A stretch of DNA of 20,856 nucleotides from DATKMG01 sp035541995 (GTDB taxonomy: Bacteria > Acidobacteriota > Terriglobia > Versatilivoradales > Versatilivoraceae), in NCBI GenBank assembly GCA_035541995.1, contig DATKMG010000146.1, forward strand, positions 1 through 20,856. The letters are read 5' to 3'. This document shows, one piece after another, positions 15,076-20,856 of this stretch. The notes below the pieces were generated by a model. It saw nothing but the letters and a program-made list of their open reading frames with translations, had not been told where the DNA came from and did not search any database. Both the position numbers and the translations under genes were made by a program. Each line of letters starts with the position of its first letter. The first letter of the stretch is position 1.

Positions 15076-16254
15076 ATGAAATCTCCCTTGCTCTCCCTGA
15101 TTGCATTGTTCGCAAGCACAGGGATATACAGCCAGGATTCCGCTTCGGCCCGAGCACAGTTCTATAGGAGTCCACAGTTGTTCGTCATGACGGGTTTCAT
15201 AGCCAACACAGGCACTGGAGTATGGGGAGCGGACTACATTGTCAACGGTCCCTGGACACGCGAGAAACAGCAAGCCGCGTTGGAGTCCTGGAACAAGGGT
15301 CTAGGTAGCGCCTATGATGCCGAGCGCGCCGTGGCGACATTTAAGAACGCTGGGGCAACGGGTGTAATCTTCTACGACAAATGGCACGATGGCAACGTGC
15401 CGCACTCCACGAAGCTCACCGGTTTCCATACCGAGCGGGACCTGCTCGGTCTCACCTTGAAGGCCCTGCACAGTCAAAATATGAAGGCGGTGGTTTATTA
15501 CTCTGTCGGGCTGGATGCCAATCCTGAGCCGCGCTTTCTCGACTGGACGTGCCTGGACCCGAAGAGAAAACCCATGGGTATGGCGTTTGAAAACGACTGG
15601 AAGTCTTTCTACTCCCCCTATCGCATGTATGCGCTGGATCAGATGGTGGAGATCCTGAAGAACTACGGTCCCCTCGATGGATTCTACCTTGACCTCTTCG
15701 CACAACCTGTCGGTTCTCGCGACAAGTATACCGATGCTGCATTCCAAGCGAAGTATGGGAAGCCGGTCGGGGAGGGATCGGAGGAGGAATTGCAGGAGTT
15801 CAAGGTGCAGACGCTAAGCGATTATCTGCTTGAGTTGCGCAGGAAACTGTCGGCAGTACAGCCCGACATTGGACTCACCTGGAATGGTGCGGGAATGGGC
15901 GATATCGTCAATCCCAGAGAGGCGAAGTGGGTCGATTCGAGTGTGGATTGGTTCTCGATGGAAGGGCATTCCTGGCCGAATATTGACCAGGGTGCGCGGT
16001 TGGGACACGCCTCGGACCGGCCGTTTGATGTGGGGATCCTGCTCAGTTCCTCATGGTATGTGCCCGTCAGTGATCAGGCCCCGCCACCGGCCATGTCAGA
16101 GGATGAAGCGAGGGTTTCAGCGGCAACGGCATGGATTCAGGGTGGAAATGTTTATGCTGCATTGACTCCGGGCCACTCGGGCATTTTCGATGAAAATGGC
16201 GATTTGAGAGTATTGCGTGCTATCGGCAGCTGGTTGCGTGATAACAAGGAATAG
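15076..16254 (+). CDS. TIM-barrel glycosidase-like protein, N-terminal part ended by an in-frame TAG
   Basis: A 392-residue product with signal peptide (MKSPLLSLIALFASTGIYS) and a TIM barrel distantly like GH29 and the hypothetical glycosyl hydrolase families. Strand motifs are GATGVIFYDKWHDGNVPHSTK, split as GVIFYDKWHDGN and HSTKLTGF, then MKAVVYYSVGLD and PLDGFYLDLFAQ, where Asp201 and Asp206 are candidate catalytic acids by position. DIGLTWNGAGMGD and VDWFSMEGHSWP continue the barrel. ATG 15076 is preferred over ATG 14998, because it follows GGCGGTGGGG and starts the signal peptide. The frame is stopped by TAG at 16252-16254, yet the same frame continues as homologous protein to 17286. The original gene was therefore most probably one of about 735 codons. 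The family and substrate are not established. Confidence 0.7.
   Translation: MKSPLLSLIALFASTGIYSQDSASARAQFYRSPQLFVMTGFIANTGTGVWGADYIVNGPWTREKQQAALESWNKGLGSAYDAERAVATFKNAGATGVIFYDKWHDGNVPHSTKLTGFHTERDLLGLTLKALHSQNMKAVVYYSVGLDANPEPRFLDWTCLDPKRKPMGMAFENDWKSFYSPYRMYALDQMVEILKNYGPLDGFYLDLFAQPVGSRDKYTDAAFQAKYGKPVGEGSEEELQEFKVQTLSDYLLELRRKLSAVQPDIGLTWNGAGMGDIVNPREAKWVDSSVDWFSMEGHSWPNIDQGARLGHASDRPFDVGILLSSSWYVPVSDQAPPPAMSEDEARVSAATAWIQGGNVYAALTPGHSGIFDENGDLRVLRAIGSWLRDNKE
16252..16254 (+). other. In-frame amber codon splitting the glycosidase-like gene
   Basis: The codons run AAC AAG GAA TAG ATC GAA GGA in one unbroken frame, and the protein after the TAG (IEGSQPSADVGVLTGN) reads as a direct continuation of the barrel into a beta-galactosidase-trimerisation-like domain. 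No frameshift is needed to join the halves. The site may be a nonsense mutation, a sequencing or assembly error, or a programmed readthrough. Confidence 0.75.
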
Positions 16255-17286
16255 ATCGAAGGATCGCAGCCCTCTGCTGACGTTGGCGTTTTGACAGGCA
16301 ATCCGTCGCCACAACTCTTCAGGATTCCCAGCTTGGTGGAACTGTGGAAGAACTCCCACTGGGATGACCCCACGGAATTGGCTCCTCCCGGTTGGGGGAT
16401 CGAAACTGAACTGCGCGAAGCAGGTTACATGACTGAACGGATTGGCGGCGCGTTCAAAGGAAAAAGGTTCTCTTTGAGCGACTATCGCATGCTCGTGCTG
16501 CCGGAAAATGCCCTGCTGGATGAGGATACAGCCGGACGCGTGAAGGAGTATGTTCATAATGGAGGCAAGCTGCTGGCGTTCGGTTACGCTTCGTTGCTCG
16601 ACACAACAGGGCAGCCGAAAAGCGACTTCTTTCTCTCAGATGTCTTCGGAGTGAATTTTTCCGGCCATCTGCCCGGCTACAAGCAACTTTCGACGGCGCC
16701 CGATTCAGGCCTGGTGGGTTCTCTCAAGCTGAACCCGGGTGCCTTGGCCGTGCGTACGGGCCATGCCCGTGTGCTGGCGACGTGGCGGAATGCCAATGAG
16801 CGGCCAGCCATTGTCGAAAACCATTTTGGCAAAGGGTTGGCCATCTACACGAGCGCGGAGGAATTGGCGTATGGACACGGCAACGATTTGTTGGGGGAAT
16901 TGACGGCACGCCTGATTGGATGCCCGGTCGTTAAAATCCAGGGCAAACGCAAGTACGTTCTTCAGATGAACCGTAAGGGTGACGAACTCGTGCTTTATAT
17001 TCTGAATCGCAGCACCGGTTCCCGGACTTATCATGACACCCTCGAGGATCAGGCCTTGGCGCTGGTTCCCTTCAACGGACCAGAGCAGGTCAGAGTATCG
17101 CTCGATTCCCGAATAATCGGAGAGGTTGCAGCCGCAAGAATGGTGCCAGATCACGGGCCGGTGGCTGTCAGCAGGCGAGAAGGAACAACCGAGTTGGTGT
17201 TAGATGCCTCTCCCGCCGTGACAACAGTGCGGTTCCGGCCTACCGCAAAAGAATCGCATGACAGTTCCCAGACCCGTCTTTACTGA
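16255..17286 (+). pseudogene. C-terminal part of the TIM-barrel glycosidase-like gene, separated by the TAG
   Basis: About 343 residues in the same frame as the upstream part. The first segment (ADVGVLTGNPSPQLF, GIETELREAGYMTERI, YRMLVLPENALLDEDTA, VKEYVHNGGKLLAFG) has the look of the glutamine-amidotransferase-like trimerisation domain found behind TIM barrels in beta-galactosidase-type enzymes. It ends in a beta-rich region (KYVLQMNRKGDELVLYILN, TELVLDASPAVTTVRF). The only nearby start codon is a TTG at 16291, inside the domain and without a ribosome binding site, so independent translation looks unlikely. If the TAG is real and not read through, this part is probably silent and the enzyme may be non-functional. 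Confidence 0.65.
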
Positions 17287-17303
17287 ATTCCCCTGCCGGG
17301 AAT
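17287..17303 (+). repeat. Short hairpin right after the glycosidase-like gene
   Basis: ATTCCC (17287-17292) pairs with GGGAAT (17298-17303) around CTGCC, directly behind the stop codon. There is no T-run, so it is at most a weak 3'-end structure. Confidence 0.3.
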
Positions 17304-17406
17304 AGGAAAGGGTGAAAGCACAACAGAGATAGTTATGTGAACCGAGATGGCACATCCATGGAAGTTTTGCATACGTCTATTGGGGCGCGCCGCCGCCAAT
17401 CAAAAT

Positions 17407-17495
17407 GAGGGAGCTGATCTCCGAGCGGCGACCTTGAGGTAGAAATTGTCGCCGCACGGAGTGCGCCTCCCACATTAAGAATTGCATTTTCATGA
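17407..17495 (+). repeat. Palindromic intergenic repeat, copy B
   Basis: Same element and orientation as 5017-5106. The left arm matches GGGAGC-GATCTCCGAGCGGCGACC with one change. After a different spacer the right part shares GTCGCCGC, then CTCCCACATTAAGA and GCATTTTCATGA. The arms still pair as nested stems. It lies about 40 bases before the six-hairpin-like gene and fills most of the 17287-17535 gap, which holds no other feature I can support. Confidence 0.72.
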
Positions 17496-17525
17496 GCACA
17501 AGCTTTTCCTATCGCACCCCTATTT

Positions 17526-17530
17526 GGAGG
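17526..17530 (+). promoter_or_regulatory. Ribosome binding site for the six-hairpin-like gene
   Basis: GGAGG lies five bases before a TTG at 17536 and eleven before the in-frame ATG at 17542. The spacing favours the TTG, the codon identity favours the ATG; the proteins differ by two residues. Confidence 0.6.
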
Positions 17531-17535
17531 CATAG

Positions 17536-20500
17536 TTGGTTATGAGTAGATCATGGTTGACGAGGCTCTCAATTGTCGGCGTTTCGATCTTAGTTCTCCC
17601 TGGTCTTCGGGCCGAAATGATTCCTCGAATGACATCGAACGCACCCGGAGACCCATTCGATGCTGCACCCTTTGGAACACTGATTTCGGATTCCGACAAT
17701 AGATCTCTAATTGTGCGCTGGGCGGAACCGCGGAAAATTCGACGAGTCGTTGTCGATTTCCCCGCTGGCGTGACTCCGCCCAGTCCCAAGAACGTCCATC
17801 TTCAGTACTGGCATCAATCGTGGAATGGGAGTCCTGACCCCATCCTGGCTGAGGCTGGGGCTGGGGGTGTGGGTTGGGACGTGATTGACGACTGGACCAA
17901 CGGACGCTGGAAGGACGCTGACACCAATCTTGCCAGCCAGGGTTCGACCTTCACCTATACCTTCAAACCGACGAATGGCCACGAATTTCCAGGCTTGGCA
18001 GGGAAAGGGGTTGCCTATAGAAAGACCTTGAAAATTCGTCTAGTTTCAACAGATCCCTTGCCAACGTTGACCCTCTTACACGCTTATACAGACGCCACCT
18101 ATCAACCTCTGACGGTGCGCATCCTATTGGGCAAACCGGCCGAACCCAAGATTCACATCAGCGAAAAGGACACTGGTGTCGTGGAGGTCTTCAATGGTGT
18201 CCTGGCCGACTTGCGTCCAGTCGGGTCGGCAGGTGTCAATAGAGACGCTCAACGCCATTGGCTAATTCCTGCCGACGGAGAGGGTGGCCTGGAGGCGAAG
18301 TTGTTGATGGCTGTCGATCCCACGGGAAGTGGATATGATCGAACCGTTGTCACTCTCCGTTCCAGATTCCGTCCCTTCTCGTTTGCGGCAGATGAAGTGG
18401 CTCGCGGCGATCGCATCCTGGTCGACGACCTGGGGGCCTTGGTTGTAAAAGGCGGAGACGCTATCACTCTAGCGGGATACCGAGAGGCCCGCAAAGAGTA
18501 TGCAGGCAGGACCGTTTATGACCGAATCCGAGATGAGCCGGAGCAGACCCTGGACCGAGCCTGGAACGACATGCCTCTGAAGCACCCTCTCTACTTCGTT
18601 CATGGGTTACCCGGAAACCGCAATGCCATGCGGCAGGATGCGGATGGGACCATCCGGCCGGCGGCAAATTCCAGATGGTTCAAAGACTTCCCCAGTTCGA
18701 AGGACGCGAGCCGCCAACTCTGGGAAGGTTCGGTGCACGGGCACGGGTTCAGCTTTGGATTTCCGAAAAACATGATCTCGGGGAATCGCAGTCTGGAAGA
18801 AGGCTATCTTCCACTCTTGCGGACTTTCTGGCAGGAAGGGCCGATTTTCTACGAACAGACCACTTTCCTGGACAAGTTAGATGCCGATCTGGGGGTGATC
18901 CGGTTGGATGACCCGACGGTTCTGAGAATGCACATACGCATCATAAACACGTCCAGGTCAGGGAAGGCCCAGGCTCAATTGTTTCTGCACACGCCTCCAG
19001 GGGAGGATGAGGAGAAGAATCAAGCCACGGAAAAGCTGTTTTCGGAGGGCGACCAAGTCCTGGCAGTTTACAAGGAAAAACCTCGATTTCGTTACCTCTT
19101 TGATAGGGGCGGCCGCGGTGAGCTTTCGAATGAGTCAGGCGGGGTTCGGTGGCGACTGGAATTAGGCGCGAAGGAATCGCATGACCTTTACGTTTCCATC
19201 CCCTCCATTACGCTTGAAACCCGTGACGAAATAGAGGCCTTACGTGAACTGGATTTCGAAAAGGACAGCAGTCGGGTCTGCTCCTTTTGGAGAGACGCAA
19301 CTTCCAGAGGCACTGAGATAGTCACTCCAGAGCCTTGGCTCAATGATTTCTATAAGACTCAGCTGCAGCACATGCTTGTGAATTGCTACAAGGAATTGAA
19401 CTCGGACTTGCTGCATGCTCACGTAGGGACTTTTGACTACGGAGTCTATCCAAACGAATCGGTCATGATGATTAGCGATTTGGACCGTCGGGGTTTTCAC
19501 CGTGAGGCACAAAAAAACCTGGATGCATTTCTTCGTTATCAGGGGACCGTCTTGTTCTTGGGGAATTTCAAAAGCAAGGATGGGTTGCTTTACGGAGCGG
19601 GTGGGCATGAGACCGGCGACTACAACAAGAGTCACGGCTATGTGATGTGGGCCATGGCCGAACATTGGTGGATGACTCGTGATCGCCAGTGGATGGAAAC
19701 AGCTGCCCCTAAGCTGGTCAAAGCCTGCGAGTGGGTCGTCCGAGAACGCCAGGGCACCATGAAATTGAACAGTGACGGCAGCCGCCCTCTGGAATACGGG
19801 GTTCTGCCGGAAGGCTCGCTGGAAGACGTCACTGATTACTGGCATTGGCTGGCCACGAATTCGGCGACTGTATGGGGTTTTCAGAATTTGGCCAATGCCC
19901 TGGCCGACTTTGGCCACCCGGACGCGCAGCGCCTTGAGAGAGAGGCAAAAGCCTACCGAGAGGACGTGATGAAGGCGTTTACTGAAGCCCGCATCCTGGC
20001 CCCTGTGGTTCGATTACGCGACGCGACCTATGTTCCCAAGTTTCCTTCCCGGCTGTATGAGCGCGGTCGCAGCCATGGTTGGCTACGGGAGACCCTGGAA
20101 GGTCCCATGTTCCTCCTATACTACCGGCTGGTTGATGCGGAGTCTCCTGAAGCCAAATGGATTCTGAAAGATTACGAGGACAACCTTTACATCTCTGACC
20201 AGTATGGTTATTCCATACCCGCCTTTGATCAATATTGGTTCTCGCGAGGAGGCTTTTCCATGCAAGCCAACCTCCTGGATGGACCTCCTCCTTATCTCTA
20301 TCGAGATGAGATCAAGCATTACTTGCGCGCCTATTTCAACCCCTTTGCTTCGGCCTGTTATCCGGAGACCCGCATGTGCAATGAGCATTCCTTGCCGGAG
20401 CTAGGCTATCCTCGCGGCGATCATTTCAAGACCTCAGACGAGTCTCAATCTACCTTTTGGCTGCGCTTGATGTTTGTTCACGAGCAGGGCAATGACCTTT

Positions 20501-20832
20501 ATCTGGGACAGGCTATCCCCCGCTACTGGCTGGCACAGAACCGGCCAATTGGGATTGAACGCGCAGCTTCTTATTTCGGCCCTCTCTCCCTGAAGATGAT
20601 ACCCAATGCCGATGCCAGTGAAATCAAAGTTATTCTCGTGCCGCCGCAGCGAAATGCTCCCAAGACTATCTACCTTCGACTTCGCCATCCCCAGGAAAAG
20701 CGCATCGAGAGCGTTACTCTAAATGGCAATAGGTATGAGAATTTTGATGCCGATAAAGAGTGGGTGGTCTTACCCGGTAACCTGCAAGGAAGCCAGGAGG
20801 TAGTTGTTCACTATATCCCGGAGAGAAGATGA
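17536..20832 (+). CDS. Large secreted protein resembling six-hairpin glycosidases
   Basis: A 1098-residue protein with a signal peptide (WLTRLSIVGVSILVLPGLRA). Residues of roughly 40-220 look like a beta-sandwich (LIVRWAEPRKIRRVVVDFP, VHLQYWHQSWNGSP) and 220-590 like further beta-rich modules. From about 600 to 1000 the helical pattern resembles an (alpha/alpha)6 barrel: FDYGVYPNESVMMISDLDR, HGYVMWAMAEHWWMTRDRQW, GVLPEGSLEDVTDYWHW, TVWGFQNLANALADFG and GDHFKTSDESQSTFWLRLM. Glu759, Glu763 and Asp764 in the PEGSLEDVTDYWHW loop are candidate catalytic acids. A short beta domain closes the protein. Such enzymes cut rhamnose, fucose, glucose or uronic-acid links depending on family, and I cannot assign a family or substrate. 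The signal peptide and neighbours suggest periplasmic or surface glycan breakdown. The start is discussed under the ribosome binding site at 17526. Confidence 0.75.
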   Translation: MVMSRSWLTRLSIVGVSILVLPGLRAEMIPRMTSNAPGDPFDAAPFGTLISDSDNRSLIVRWAEPRKIRRVVVDFPAGVTPPSPKNVHLQYWHQSWNGSPDPILAEAGAGGVGWDVIDDWTNGRWKDADTNLASQGSTFTYTFKPTNGHEFPGLAGKGVAYRKTLKIRLVSTDPLPTLTLLHAYTDATYQPLTVRILLGKPAEPKIHISEKDTGVVEVFNGVLADLRPVGSAGVNRDAQRHWLIPADGEGGLEAKLLMAVDPTGSGYDRTVVTLRSRFRPFSFAADEVARGDRILVDDLGALVVKGGDAITLAGYREARKEYAGRTVYDRIRDEPEQTLDRAWNDMPLKHPLYFVHGLPGNRNAMRQDADGTIRPAANSRWFKDFPSSKDASRQLWEGSVHGHGFSFGFPKNMISGNRSLEEGYLPLLRTFWQEGPIFYEQTTFLDKLDADLGVIRLDDPTVLRMHIRIINTSRSGKAQAQLFLHTPPGEDEEKNQATEKLFSEGDQVLAVYKEKPRFRYLFDRGGRGELSNESGGVRWRLELGAKESHDLYVSIPSITLETRDEIEALRELDFEKDSSRVCSFWRDATSRGTEIVTPEPWLNDFYKTQLQHMLVNCYKELNSDLLHAHVGTFDYGVYPNESVMMISDLDRRGFHREAQKNLDAFLRYQGTVLFLGNFKSKDGLLYGAGGHETGDYNKSHGYVMWAMAEHWWMTRDRQWMETAAPKLVKACEWVVRERQGTMKLNSDGSRPLEYGVLPEGSLEDVTDYWHWLATNSATVWGFQNLANALADFGHPDAQRLEREAKAYREDVMKAFTEARILAPVVRLRDATYVPKFPSRLYERGRSHGWLRETLEGPMFLLYYRLVDAESPEAKWILKDYEDNLYISDQYGYSIPAFDQYWFSRGGFSMQANLLDGPPPYLYRDEIKHYLRAYFNPFASACYPETRMCNEHSLPELGYPRGDHFKTSDESQSTFWLRLMFVHEQGNDLYLGQAIPRYWLAQNRPIGIERAASYFGPLSLKMIPNADASEIKVILVPPQRNAPKTIYLRLRHPQEKRIESVTLNGNRYENFDADKEWVVLPGNLQGSQEVVVHYIPERR

Positions 20833-20856
20833 GTCTCAATGTCAGCTCTTTTCAAT
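20829..20856 (+). CDS. Possible next gene, 3' cut by window end
   Basis: An ATG at 20829 overlaps the preceding TGA as ATGA, with GGAG five bases upstream, a common arrangement for coupled genes. Only nine codons (MSLNVSSFQ) are visible, so nothing can be said about function. A second ATG at 20839 in another frame is less well placed. Confidence 0.35.

Noticed and set aside
19240..19917. A 225-codon minus-strand frame inside the six-hairpin-like gene
   Set aside because: It is antisense to a long coherent coding frame and has no recognisable domain.

Overview
The window looks like a carbohydrate-use locus from a Gram-negative bacterium, most probably an Acidobacteriota member. The best pointer is a very large TonB-dependent receptor with an N-terminal carboxypeptidase-regulatory-like domain and no SusD partner, a type heavily expanded in that phylum. 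Secreted glycosidases, moderate GC content by eye, palindromic intergenic repeats and frequent TTG starts fit but do not prove this. The assignment is inference from protein style, not from a marker gene.

Left part (1-7747): a catabolic and transport cluster, all on the + strand. It opens with the C-terminal two thirds of a homoserine-dehydrogenase-like oxidoreductase with a SAF domain, cut by the window edge. A fucose/arabinose-isomerase-fold protein follows, then a lipoprotein sugar-binding protein, a ribose-type permease, a two-domain sugar ATPase and a second ribose-type permease. Together these form one inner-membrane sugar ABC importer (order B-C-A-C) beside two enzymes that may act on the imported sugar. 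Two blocks of palindromic repeats sit inside this gene run, at 3436-3560 and 4648-5106.

Middle and right part (8069-20832): an outer-membrane and periplasmic glycan-processing set, also all +. It holds a secreted GH29 alpha-L-fucosidase with a C-terminal discoidin-like domain, the TonB-dependent receptor, a TPR protein whose ATG abuts the receptor stop, a TIM-barrel glycosidase-like gene split by one in-frame TAG, and a large secreted protein resembling six-hairpin glycosidases. A further gene probably starts at 20829 and runs off the end.

Working model (inference): fucose-containing or related glycans are trimmed outside the inner membrane by the secreted enzymes, oligosaccharides enter through the TonB receptor with help from the TPR protein, and released monosaccharide enters the cytoplasm through the ABC importer for isomerisation and oxidation. 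The most notable non-coding signal is a block of about 130 bp repeated upstream of both the fucosidase (7873-8003) and the TonB receptor (9895-10027), which may be a shared control region. A second intergenic repeat of about 90 bp occurs upstream of both the ATPase gene and the six-hairpin gene. No tRNA, rRNA, CRISPR array, transposase or phage gene was seen.
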